Origin: Amphritea pacifica
GTDB taxonomy: Bacteria; Pseudomonadota; Gammaproteobacteria; Pseudomonadales; Balneatricaceae
Direction: 5' to 3'
Assembly (NCBI RefSeq): GCF_016924145.1
Contig: NZ_JAFFZO010000031.1
Span: 1-64,000 of the forward strand
Length of the DNA stretch: 64,000 nt
Below, in pieces: positions 19,158-28,418 of the stretch (its first letter is position 1; each line of letters starts with the position of its first letter). The notes under the pieces are model-generated. The model saw only the letters and a list, made by a program, of their open reading frames with translations. It did not search any database and was not told the origin of the DNA. Position numbers and translations under genes: made by a program.

Positions 19158-22024
19158 AAGAAAAGAAGAATGAAATCAATAAAGCTGAAGATGTCACTGG
19201 TAGTGATATGACAGGTGGTGTGTCTGTTAAAAGTGAAGGTGAGTCAGGGAAAGAATTATCAAAAGATTTGATGGCCCATTACTACCATATAATTAACTCG
19301 AAAGGGCTGGACTGGTCACACTATATCGAAATGTATAACCTCGATGAAGATGATGACCCTATAGCACACTACATTCTGAATTGGCAGCGCTGCCCCCTGA
19401 TAATTCCGGCAGTATTTGATTCTGCTTTCTATGTGGAACGCTATCAGGATATTCGTGAATCGGGTGAAAACCCTCTTGTTCATTTTATTGAACATGGCGA
19501 AAATGAAGCACGTATTCCCTATTCTTCGGATGATATATCTGAGCCAGTGCTGGAACCGGAGGATGAAGATCCGGACTTCGTGCTTCTGACCTCATGCAAC
19601 CAGATTGATTGGGGTGAATATAAAGCTAACTATTGTCCTGATACTGTGAAGCATCCGGCGAACCACTACCTGCAGAACTGGGATAATCTGACTCCGGTTT
19701 TTAGCGGCTTTTTTGATACATCGCTTTATTATGCTTTATATCCTGATATCAGAAATAATCTGATCAACCCTCTACTCCACTATATCAAACATGGGATTTC
19801 TGAAGGGCGAATTGGTTGGATAGAAAAGCAGGACTACCTTGAGGCTGGTGGCCGGGAGTTTGACCCCTCGCTCAAGACTCTGATCGTTTGTGCACATGAA
19901 ACCTCTTATACCGGGGCCCCTATCGTTGCACTCGAAATTGCCCGGCGCTTTAACGCAAACCACAACATTGTCACCGTCGGCCTGAGAAAAGGTGAAATGC
20001 ATAACGCGTTCTTAAGCACTGGTTTTTTGCATATAAATTTCCCCCATGGCCCCCACGTTATATTTGCCAAGCAGATTCTGGGTGAATTACTTAAAGACTA
20101 TAAAGTTGATGCGGCCGTATTAAACTCTGTTGAGTCATTAAATTTTCTGGATGCTGCCGCTTATTTTGAAATTCCGACGGTGAGCCTGATTCATGAGTAT
20201 GCGGACTATACTCTACCGCGTGGAAAAATAAGTCGTGCGATATATACCTCAGACGTGGTGATCTACCCTGCTGAGTCGATTAAATTGTCCGGCCTGGACG
20301 AGTTAAAAGAGACGACCGCATTACGAACCGAACCAAATCATATCATTGTTAAACCCCAGGGAAGCATAAAGTTTGATGCCGCGGTCGATACCGGGGAATC
20401 AGAAGCATCATTAAGGCAAAAGTTGAAGATACCCCAGGATGGGATCGTGATTGCCGGTGCCGGGTATGTTCAGCAGCGTAAAGGCGTGGATTGGTTTTTT
20501 GAAACCTGCTACTACTTACTAAAACGGATGCGCTCAGAATCGGATCCTCGTGCCGAGCAGTTATATTTTGTATGGATCGGGGATGGCTTTAGCTCTGAAG
20601 ATATGGCTGTATCTGTCTGGTTAAGCGCTTTTTTAAAGCGGGCAGGCATCGAGAACCGCTGTTACTTTTCCGGCCATGTAGATTCTGTCAGTAAAGCTCT
20701 GAAGGAGGTCGACCTGTATCTGCTGACCTCCCGCCTGGATCCGTTTCCGAATGTTGCTATCGATGCGCTCGATGCAGACTGTAGCATCGGCTGTTTTGAG
20801 TCTGCCAGTGGTATTGCTGATTTCCTGAACGAGTATCCTTCCAGAAGCGTGATTGCTCCCTACGGTGATTGTTACGCATTGGCTGATCGGGTCTTCGAAA
20901 ATTTCGAGACACTAACAGATCGAAACGGTGTTAACAGCTCTCTATGTGAAGAGAAACTCTGTTTCAGTGATTATACTCAGGTGCTTGAGTCAGCAATCGA
21001 GAGTGCAATCACGAAAAAGTCAGCAATTCAGAACGTTATTGCTGAAAACGCAGCCTTTAAGTCACGCTTCGACGGCACTTTTTATGGGATGGATTTTTGT
21101 GATGGGGATCGGCAACACCACTTCCTGTCCTTATTGCAGAAAGGTATTGTTTTTTCCAAGCCTTATCCCGGATCTGCGATTCAGAGCAGGTTCAGGGTGT
21201 ATAACTATAGTGATGATCAATCGTTTTCTGATTATGTGACCTCGGTTTTTGCTGATTCTGAAAACACCCGGGAGCCGGTTTTAAGGTTGCCTAGTGAGTC
21301 GGACGAGTTGTTTTCGGGGAAAATAGCGATACAGTTTCATGTGTATTACAAAGAGCTGATTGCGGAGTATGCCCACTACTTTAGTCATCTGATCGATCAT
21401 GATGTAGATCTATTCGTTAGTCATGTTGAACCTTTAACCGATGCGGAAGTGGAGCTGTTAAGAGGCTCCGTTTCAGGAAAACTGTATCTGGATTTAGTGG
21501 ATAACTGCGGTCGTGATATCCTGCCATTTCATCGATCATACTGTCAGCAACTTACAGATCAGTATGAGGTGGTTGGTCATTTTCACACCAAGAAATCGGT
21601 CGACTGTGTGGGCGGAATCGGTGACCGCTGGAGAACCTATTTACTGCAAAATCTGTTGGGTGGTGACGGGGTTGCAAAGCAGGTGCTCTCTATTTTTAAC
21701 GACTCAAAGGTTGGACTTGTCTATGCTGAAGACCGGCATTGTGTCGATGAAGGCACTAACATGCCGTATATAGTTGAGTTAACGAAGAAAATGGGGTTGC
21801 AACCCCAGGTTGAGTATTACAGTTATCCTCTCGGGACTATGTTTTGGGCGAGAACTCAGGCCCTTGCTCCCCTGTTGAAAGTTGATAAAAGCACTTTCAA
21901 ACTTGAAGAGCCGATCGCTTATGACGGCTCTGTTTTGCACGCTTTTGAACGGATCATTCCTCAGATTGTTGAAAGTACGGGGGCAAGTATTCAGAAGGTC
22001 TATTTAGCCGGTACTGATTGGTAA
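19154..22024 (+). CDS. Large bifunctional transferase: repeats, GT4 and RgpF-like domain
   Basis: A 956-residue protein. Residues ~52-222 hold an A-B-A-B array: 'DW..Y...Y......P..HY..NW' at ~53-77 and ~152-176, alternating with 'FD..(F/L)Y...Y.DI....NPL.H.I.HG..E.RI' at ~88-121 and ~187-220. A GT-B/GT4 domain spans ~240-620 ('AHETSYTGAPIVALEIA', 'GAGYVQQRKGVDWF', 'RLDPFPNVAIDALD'). The C-terminal ~230 residues are RgpF-like ('FHVYYKELIAEY', 'DNCGRDILPF', 'HFHTKKS', 'PLGTMFWAR'), a family known from rhamnan synthesis. With rml genes adjacent, rhamnose transfer is the best guess. Confidence 0.87.
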   Translation: MKEKKNEINKAEDVTGSDMTGGVSVKSEGESGKELSKDLMAHYYHIINSKGLDWSHYIEMYNLDEDDDPIAHYILNWQRCPLIIPAVFDSAFYVERYQDIRESGENPLVHFIEHGENEARIPYSSDDISEPVLEPEDEDPDFVLLTSCNQIDWGEYKANYCPDTVKHPANHYLQNWDNLTPVFSGFFDTSLYYALYPDIRNNLINPLLHYIKHGISEGRIGWIEKQDYLEAGGREFDPSLKTLIVCAHETSYTGAPIVALEIARRFNANHNIVTVGLRKGEMHNAFLSTGFLHINFPHGPHVIFAKQILGELLKDYKVDAAVLNSVESLNFLDAAAYFEIPTVSLIHEYADYTLPRGKISRAIYTSDVVIYPAESIKLSGLDELKETTALRTEPNHIIVKPQGSIKFDAAVDTGESEASLRQKLKIPQDGIVIAGAGYVQQRKGVDWFFETCYYLLKRMRSESDPRAEQLYFVWIGDGFSSEDMAVSVWLSAFLKRAGIENRCYFSGHVDSVSKALKEVDLYLLTSRLDPFPNVAIDALDADCSIGCFESASGIADFLNEYPSRSVIAPYGDCYALADRVFENFETLTDRNGVNSSLCEEKLCFSDYTQVLESAIESAITKKSAIQNVIAENAAFKSRFDGTFYGMDFCDGDRQHHFLSLLQKGIVFSKPYPGSAIQSRFRVYNYSDDQSFSDYVTSVFADSENTREPVLRLPSESDELFSGKIAIQFHVYYKELIAEYAHYFSHLIDHDVDLFVSHVEPLTDAEVELLRGSVSGKLYLDLVDNCGRDILPFHRSYCQQLTDQYEVVGHFHTKKSVDCVGGIGDRWRTYLLQNLLGGDGVAKQVLSIFNDSKVGLVYAEDRHCVDEGTNMPYIVELTKKMGLQPQVEYYSYPLGTMFWARTQALAPLLKVDKSTFKLEEPIAYDGSVLHAFERIIPQIVESTGASIQKVYLAGTDW

Positions 22025-22029
22025 TATTT

Positions 22030-23037
22030 ATGAAACGAAAATTGATTATCCATGTGGGGATGGGCAAGGCCGGAAGCTCCTCAATTCAGCATACCCTGAG
22101 AGCTTCCGGACCACTTCTGCAGGCAAGAGGGGTAAAGTACCTTGGTTTAATGCTGGAAAGGCAGCCCCTCGAGAAAAGCCCGGTATGGCATAAATCTGAT
22201 GGCTGGACTCAGTTTACCAGTCTGCCTGAACCTCAGGCAACGGCTCAGCTTGTTGCGGCCCTGCAGGAGATAGATCAAGCGCTACCTGATAGTGTGCATA
22301 CGCTGATCTGGTCGAATGAAGCACTTTTTAATGAAGTTGAACAGGTTGCAGCGGCTATAGAACAACTGAATCTGCTATTCGATATCACCGTTGTTGGCTA
22401 TATACGCAGCCCTGATAGCTGGATACATTCTGCTTATCTCCAATGGGGTATCAAGCATAAAAGCTATAAAGGTAGTCTTAAAAGCTTTCCCGAGTGGGTT
22501 AAAAATAAGAAGTTTGTTGTAACTCCTTTTATTAACCGCTGGAAGCAGTTGGTCGAATCAGTAGTCTTCTTTAACTTCGAACCAATAAAGGATGTTTGTG
22601 AACACTTCATAACAGAGTATTTACCCGCAATTGCATCCGACGTTAAAGTGGTGGTGTCAAATGAAACCCCTTCGTCTGCTGCAATAGCGCTATTTGCTTA
22701 TTATAATTCACTGTTTGAAGAGGAAGTTTTACCTAACAGGCTGATGCCTTTGTTATCGGAAAGTGGAGTGGCAAAATCTCGCCAGGTTATGCCTGAGTTT
22801 AATGGCCTGCTTCCCGGCAAAGAGGATATCAGCCACTTTATTGCTGATAACCGGCCTGAAATTGATCAGATTAACCATTTTTTTGAAATGGAAAAACAGC
22901 CCCCTTTCGATATGAATCAGCTGAAATTTAAAGATAATAATGTGTCGCAGCAGGATATCAACAGAGCACTCCTTCAGCTTGTTGTTCATTTGTCGGATGA
23001 GGTTGAACGCTTGAAGCAGGTAATTAAGTCACAATAA
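22030..23037 (+). CDS. Putative polysaccharide sulfotransferase
   Basis: A protein of about 335 residues from the ATG at 22030 (a TTG at 22018 would overlap the preceding gene). It starts with the PAPS loop 'IIHVGMGKAGSSSIQ'. The 3'-phosphate region is 'VVGYIRSPDSWIHSAYLQWG'. It is the GC-typical paralog of the AT-rich gene at 13551, sharing long identical blocks and a C-terminal coiled coil. It follows the GT4/RgpF gene directly, so it may sulfate the sugar added by that enzyme. Confidence 0.8.
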   Translation: MKRKLIIHVGMGKAGSSSIQHTLRASGPLLQARGVKYLGLMLERQPLEKSPVWHKSDGWTQFTSLPEPQATAQLVAALQEIDQALPDSVHTLIWSNEALFNEVEQVAAAIEQLNLLFDITVVGYIRSPDSWIHSAYLQWGIKHKSYKGSLKSFPEWVKNKKFVVTPFINRWKQLVESVVFFNFEPIKDVCEHFITEYLPAIASDVKVVVSNETPSSAAIALFAYYNSLFEEEVLPNRLMPLLSESGVAKSRQVMPEFNGLLPGKEDISHFIADNRPEIDQINHFFEMEKQPPFDMNQLKFKDNNVSQQDINRALLQLVVHLSDEVERLKQVIKSQ

Positions 23038-23183
23038 ATATTCAGGATGTCTGTTGTATTTGTCGTTTTTGTTAACATTTATAGTTCTTTTATTAGCCAG
23101 GTAATGTTGCTCTTTTGATATTTGTCTTTCGGTATTTTTATTGCTCTGTCTCCGTGACTGCAAGTAAGGTGTAAATAGGTTGG

Positions 23184-25439
23184 GTGGGTATCATTAAAAG
23201 TTTAAGTATATTTCGTTTTGATTTGCGACTTAGTCCAGCGTCAGCTATCAAACATTTAAGTTCAGATAGTGGCGAATATGAATGGGAATCAACTGATATT
23301 GATCCCCAGTTTTTTGTTAAGTTACGCTTCCCCATGCGGGGATGGTTTATGTTCGAGGTTGCTCTGCAGCATAATCAGCCCAGTGCAGTAACGAAACTCT
23401 ATTTTGATTGTGGTAAAGGCTTCTCAGAAGAGCATGTATATTCGCTTCCGATTAAGAATGGAAGGGTCTCTAAAAGGTTAGTTTTTCTGCCTTTCGGCGT
23501 AAAAAAAATACGTTTAGATCCGCTTGAATCTGAAGGCGAGTTTAATGTTCGACACGCCAGGCTGATCTGGCTTACCTCTTCCTTTGCTGAAGAGCGTTTG
23601 TTGCACCGTCTTATTAATATGCACTACCGATTTCGTGAGCAGGATCTGAAGTGCGTACGCCGGGCGATAAAAGCCAGCGCTAAAGAAAACGGGTGTGACG
23701 TAAGAGATCATGCGCTCCAGCTGTATAATCAGACGTTTATAAAACGACCTACTCGCCGGGGTTACCAGGATTGGATAGAGTGTGAAGAGCAGAACCATCA
23801 TCAGCAGTTTGCTCTGCTCAGCCAACAGTCGCAATCTGGTCCGCTGATCTCTATTCTGCTTCCGGTTTATAACACGCCTGAAATTTTTTTAAGGCAGTGC
23901 CTTGATTCTGTTATTGCCCAGCGATACCCGAACTGGCAGCTATGCATTGCGGATGATGGCTCCAATAAGAGCCATGTACGGCAGGTTCTGGATAGCTATG
24001 CGGCAAAGGATAATCGCATAACGGTATGTTATAGAAAGGAAAATGGCCATATATCTGCTGCAAGCAATAGCGCGCTCGAGCTGGTGACTGGCCGTTATGT
24101 TGCGTTGTTAGATCATGATGACTGTTTATCAGAGTTCGCGCTGAGCCGGATCGTGGATGCTCTCAATAAAAACTCTGCAGCGCGATTATTGTATAGTGAT
24201 GAAGATAAAATCGATGCAGATGGCTTCAGGTTTGATCCCCACTTTAAGCCCGAATGGAATTACGACCTCCTGCTGGCGCAGAATTATATTGCTCACCTGT
24301 CCGTGTTGGATACCGAATTGGTGAGACGTGTCGGTGGCTTCAGGACAGGGGTTGAAGGTAGTCAGGATCATGATCTGCTGCTGCGCTGTTCGGCCCACCT
24401 CTCGCCTGAAGAGATCGTCCATATTCCCCACATTCTGTATCACTGGAGGTCTATTGAGGGGTCGACTGCTTCTGCTGCTAATGAAAAAGACTATACCAGT
24501 GAGGCAGGTTTGAAAGCGGTTTCTGAGTATTGCAGACAACATCACCCGGGGACCTCTGCTGAACCGGGCATCGTGCCTAATACCTATAAGGTTTGCTGGC
24601 CAGTTCCAGAACCCGCTCCTCTTGTCAGTTTATTGATACCGACCCGGGATAATGTTGAGGTATTGCGCTGCTGTGTAGACGCTATTCTGCAGCTAACAGA
24701 TTATAAAAGCTTCGAAATCATTATTCTTAATAATCAAAGTAGCTGTGAAAAGACGCTTGAATATTTACAGCGGATCACGACGGATCCCCGGGTTACAGTG
24801 GTTAACTGGGACTATCCATTTAACTATTCATCCATCAACAACTTTGGCGTAACTAAAGCACGTGGGTCTGTTATCGGGCTTCTGAATAATGATATTGAGC
24901 CGATCAATCCAGGCTGGTTAACCGAGATGGTTAGCCTTGTTTGCCGGCCAGATGTTGGCTGTGTTGGTGCAAAACTGTATTACCCGAATGAAACTATTCA
25001 GCATGCAGGCGTTATTCTGGGGATTGGCGGTGTTGCCGGTCACTCCCATAAATACTATGAACGTCATGAACATGGGTATTTTTCCCGATTGCGACTGGTG
25101 CAGGAGTTATCAGCAGTTACCGGTGCTTGTTTACTAATACGCCGGTCTGTATATGAAGAGGTGGGTGGCTTGAACGAAGCTAATCTGGCTGTTGCTTTTA
25201 ATGATGTCGATCTGTGTCTGAAAGTGAGAGCCGCTGGCTATAGAAACATCTGGACCCCTTATGCGGAACTCTACCATCATGAATCTGTGTCCCGCGGCGC
25301 TGATGACTCTGCAAAAAAACGCAAAAGAGCAAAGCGTGAAGCGGAATATATGCGAAAGCAGTGGGGAGAGCAGTTATATCAGGACCCGGCTTACAATCCA
25401 AACCTGACCCTGGTACATGAGGACTTTTCGTTGCGATGA
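23184..25439 (+). CDS. Tandem-domain family 2 glycosyltransferase
   Basis: A 751-residue protein from a GTG start. After a ~220-residue N-terminal region come two GT2 domains. The first begins at ~222 with 'PLISILLPVYNTPEIFLRQC', then 'IADDGS' and 'LLDHDD'. The second begins at ~482 with 'PLVSLLIPTRDNVEVL', then 'LNNDIEPINPGWL' and 'NDVDLCLKVRAAGY'. Dual-domain enzymes of this kind build alternating disaccharide repeats, so it may be the main polymerase. Its stop overlaps the next start (ATGA). The 146 nt before it contain no recognisable terminator. Confidence 0.87.
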   Translation: MGIIKSLSIFRFDLRLSPASAIKHLSSDSGEYEWESTDIDPQFFVKLRFPMRGWFMFEVALQHNQPSAVTKLYFDCGKGFSEEHVYSLPIKNGRVSKRLVFLPFGVKKIRLDPLESEGEFNVRHARLIWLTSSFAEERLLHRLINMHYRFREQDLKCVRRAIKASAKENGCDVRDHALQLYNQTFIKRPTRRGYQDWIECEEQNHHQQFALLSQQSQSGPLISILLPVYNTPEIFLRQCLDSVIAQRYPNWQLCIADDGSNKSHVRQVLDSYAAKDNRITVCYRKENGHISAASNSALELVTGRYVALLDHDDCLSEFALSRIVDALNKNSAARLLYSDEDKIDADGFRFDPHFKPEWNYDLLLAQNYIAHLSVLDTELVRRVGGFRTGVEGSQDHDLLLRCSAHLSPEEIVHIPHILYHWRSIEGSTASAANEKDYTSEAGLKAVSEYCRQHHPGTSAEPGIVPNTYKVCWPVPEPAPLVSLLIPTRDNVEVLRCCVDAILQLTDYKSFEIIILNNQSSCEKTLEYLQRITTDPRVTVVNWDYPFNYSSINNFGVTKARGSVIGLLNNDIEPINPGWLTEMVSLVCRPDVGCVGAKLYYPNETIQHAGVILGIGGVAGHSHKYYERHEHGYFSRLRLVQELSAVTGACLLIRRSVYEEVGGLNEANLAVAFNDVDLCLKVRAAGYRNIWTPYAELYHHESVSRGADDSAKKRKRAKREAEYMRKQWGEQLYQDPAYNPNLTLVHEDFSLR

Positions 25440-26374
25440 AGCCTGATCAGAAAGTCGCTTTTGTAGTTGAAGAGTCGATAAACCCCTCATCAGATTTTTT
25501 TGTGATACCTGAGCTGAAAAGACGGGGGTATGAGATCAGACGATTTGGTTTTGATAGCTGTCCCGCAGCTGGGGACGCAGGCAAAAGTATTGTCGTCTTT
25601 GTTCGCTATGTGCCCCGGCGCTGGAAGTTATTCATTGATCGTTATCGAGAGCATTTTGATCAGGTCATCTACTTTATGGACGATGATCTTCTGAATCCTG
25701 CCGCTCTTTCAGGGTTGCCTTTACGCTACCGGTTTAAGCTGATCCGCTATGCTTTTCTGGCCCGGAGCTGGTTGCAGAAACACAATGCCTGTTTCTGGGT
25801 GAGTACACCTTACCTGCAATCGGTTTATAGCGCGTTTGATTCTGTTCTTGTTGCACCGGTTCCTCTTCCTGAGAAGCCCCGGCCGTTGACGATCTTTTAT
25901 CATGGCTCATCCTCCCATAATGCAGAGATTCGTTGGCTGGTGCCGGTCCTCGAGGAGGTATTAAGGCGCCGTGAAAATACCGTTTTTGAAGCGATCGGCA
26001 ATGCTGAGGTGCGTAAATGGCTGAAGGGATTAAGCCGGGTAAATGTGTTGCAGCCAATGAGCTGGCCCTCTTATCAGGCGTTAATCCTTCGGGGTGGACG
26101 GGATATCGGCCTGGCTCCACTGCTGGATTCCCCGTTTAATCGGGCAAGGTCTCATACAAAATATTTTGATATCACCGCTGCTGGGGCCGCTGGGGTGTTT
26201 GCAGATGACCCGGTATATACCTCATATATCGAGCACGAATCGAATGGAATGACCATCGCAATGGATCAGTCCGAGTGGGTCAGCGCGATAGTGGATCTGA
26301 TCGATAACAAAGCCAAACGCTTAGCGCTACACTCTGCAGCCAGATCTCACTGTTTCAGGTTAGGGCAGACATGA
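25436..26374 (+). CDS. Probable GT-B type glycosyltransferase
   Basis: A 312-residue protein overlapping its neighbours by 4 nt on both sides, so it is coupled with the GT2 gene and kpsC. 'IFYHGSSSHNAEIRWLVPVLEEVL' resembles the start of a GT-B donor domain. 'RDIGLAPLLDSPFNRARSHTKYFDITAAGAAGVFAD' matches the acidic donor-sugar segment of family 1/4 enzymes. The acceptor half is short and unusual ('FMDDDLLNPAALSGLP'). The substrate is unknown. Confidence 0.65.
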   Translation: MKPDQKVAFVVEESINPSSDFFVIPELKRRGYEIRRFGFDSCPAAGDAGKSIVVFVRYVPRRWKLFIDRYREHFDQVIYFMDDDLLNPAALSGLPLRYRFKLIRYAFLARSWLQKHNACFWVSTPYLQSVYSAFDSVLVAPVPLPEKPRPLTIFYHGSSSHNAEIRWLVPVLEEVLRRRENTVFEAIGNAEVRKWLKGLSRVNVLQPMSWPSYQALILRGGRDIGLAPLLDSPFNRARSHTKYFDITAAGAAGVFADDPVYTSYIEHESNGMTIAMDQSEWVSAIVDLIDNKAKRLALHSAARSHCFRLGQT

Positions 26375-28380
26375 GCTGTGTGGGCGTTTTTTCCGGCAGG
26401 ATATTTAAAACTCCCTATCTGTCTGAGATATTGGATGCTGACGTTGTTCACTTGGGAGCATTAAATAAACCTGCCTGTGATTATATTGCCGGATGGGGAC
26501 TAAAACCAACCTCTGTCCAGGCCCGCAGGTATGCCTGCAGGGAGAATATACCCTATATCAGCCTGGAAGATGGTTTTATCCGCTCGCTTGAACTGGGTGT
26601 GGATCGCGCGCCTGCCCACAGCGTAATCGCTGATTATAGTGGAATATATTATGACTCCAGCCGCCCCAGTGATCTGGAAACGCTGATTCTCTCAACCGTG
26701 TTTGATGAGGGGCTTTTGCAGCGCGCGGCACGGTGTATCGATCTCCTCAGATATCACCGGTTATCAAAGTATAATCATGTCCCGGATATTCCCCCCGCGT
26801 GCACTGGTCAACAATCAAGAGTCTTAGTTGTCGATCAGACTTTTGGCGATGCATCTGTCGTTTATGGAGGCGCCGGTTCGGATACCTTTATCCGCATGCT
26901 GGACTCTGCGATTGCTGAACATCCTGAAGCCGAGATCTGTGTAAAGGTTCACCCGGATGTGATTGCAGGCAAGAAAAAGGGTTACCTGCTGGGTGCCGCC
27001 CTGACACGAAATTGTGTGGTTCTATCTGAGGATATCTCTCCCTGGGCGTTGTTCGATACCGTGGAGCATGTTTATGTTGTTACCAGTCAGTTGGGGTTTG
27101 AGGCTCTGTTAGCGGGCAAGCAGGTGAGCTGTTTTGGTTTACCCTTTTATTCTGGCTGGGGGCTGACCAACGATTTTCTCCACTGCGAACGGCGTGGCGT
27201 GAGCCGAAGCCTGGAACAGGTTTTTGCCGCGGCTTATCTGCTCTATCCACGTTATATCAACCCTTATACTGGGCAAAGATGTGAATTGGAAGATACGATC
27301 TATTTACTCAGTGATCAGAAGCGTCAGCGGGATCGCTATCGGGGCAGATGGCTTGCTGTTGGCTTTTCTCAGTGGAAGAAAGGGTTTGTCGGGCGTTTTC
27401 TCGGGAGGTATGCCCGCATGGATTTTATTCGCAGGGCGGGTTCGGTCAGGCAACATTTAACGCCATCTACGCGGGTGCTTGCGTGGGCCAGCTCATTGAG
27501 CACCGAGTTGTCAGGGATCTGTGCTTCAGCGGGTATAGAGTTATGGCGGATGGAAGATGGCTTTGTAAGGTCAACAGGGCTTGGGGTCGACAGAGTGAAG
27601 CCCCTGTCGCTCGTTTTAGATTCGAAGGGCATCTATTATGATCCATCTGCCCCCAGTGATCTTGAGAATATGCTGAACAGTATGGATGTCTGCCGTTCGT
27701 TAACAGAGCGTGCACGACGAGTACGTCAGGCGGTAGTTGAGTTAAAACTGTCAAAATATAATGTGGGCGACACGTTAACGCTGTCTCTTCCAGAAACCCG
27801 GAAAATTATTTTAGTGCCGGGTCAGGTTGAAACCGATGCTTCAATCCTGAGAGGTTCCTCCTCTGTCAAAACCAATCTTGAGCTTCTACAGAGGGTGCGT
27901 AACCGCAATCCTGATGCATATATTATCTATAAGCCCCACCCTGATGTGATTAGCGGTGGTCGCTATGGCGAATTAAAGGCTAGTGCGGCTGCATCCCTGT
28001 ATGATCTGGAGCTTAAAAATGTATCTATAGCAGACGTGCTGGACAGTGTTGATGAAGTTCACACAATAACCTCGCTGGCCGGGTTTGAAGCGTTGTTACG
28101 AGGTGTGAGAGTGTTTACATACGGCTTGCCGTTTTATGCGGGCTGGGGGCTGACCGGGGACGCTGAGGCTTCGGAGCGGCGACAACGCCATCTCACTCTG
28201 GACGAGCTGGTGGCGATAACACTCATTGTTTATCCGGTGTATATCGATCCTGTTTCGGGTGATCAGGTGAATATCGAGACGGTTATTCAGATACTTAACC
28301 AGAGCAGGAACAGTTGTTCAGGTACAGATATAAAAGCCAGACTTTATCGGGTGTTCAGAAATACCTTTCTGAAGTGCTAG
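26371..28380 (+). CDS. kpsC: Capsule beta-Kdo linker transferase KpsC
   Basis: A 669-residue protein with two homologous halves, as in KpsC. Each half has 'EDGF(I/V)RS..LGVDR', '(Y)KxHPDVI(A/S)G' and a 'GFEALL.G..V..(F/Y)GLPFY(S/A)GWGLT' motif. The first copies sit at ~70, ~190 and ~245, and the second at ~390, ~520 and ~570. KpsC extends the poly-Kdo linker started by KpsS on the lipid acceptor. No kpsF or kpsU for Kdo supply is present in the window. It overlaps the preceding transferase by 4 nt. Confidence 0.93.
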   Translation: MSCVGVFSGRIFKTPYLSEILDADVVHLGALNKPACDYIAGWGLKPTSVQARRYACRENIPYISLEDGFIRSLELGVDRAPAHSVIADYSGIYYDSSRPSDLETLILSTVFDEGLLQRAARCIDLLRYHRLSKYNHVPDIPPACTGQQSRVLVVDQTFGDASVVYGGAGSDTFIRMLDSAIAEHPEAEICVKVHPDVIAGKKKGYLLGAALTRNCVVLSEDISPWALFDTVEHVYVVTSQLGFEALLAGKQVSCFGLPFYSGWGLTNDFLHCERRGVSRSLEQVFAAAYLLYPRYINPYTGQRCELEDTIYLLSDQKRQRDRYRGRWLAVGFSQWKKGFVGRFLGRYARMDFIRRAGSVRQHLTPSTRVLAWASSLSTELSGICASAGIELWRMEDGFVRSTGLGVDRVKPLSLVLDSKGIYYDPSAPSDLENMLNSMDVCRSLTERARRVRQAVVELKLSKYNVGDTLTLSLPETRKIILVPGQVETDASILRGSSSVKTNLELLQRVRNRNPDAYIIYKPHPDVISGGRYGELKASAAASLYDLELKNVSIADVLDSVDEVHTITSLAGFEALLRGVRVFTYGLPFYAGWGLTGDAEASERRQRHLTLDELVAITLIVYPVYIDPVSGDQVNIETVIQILNQSRNSCSGTDIKARLYRVFRNTFLKC

Positions 28381-28418
28381 TTTGTGTTAGCCGTGCATTG
28401 TGTTAATAGGAGGGGTGG

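Noticed and set aside
26371-28380. Internal duplication of kpsC as a possible recent repeat
   Set aside because: The two halves are the normal tandem transferase modules of KpsC and are strongly diverged.
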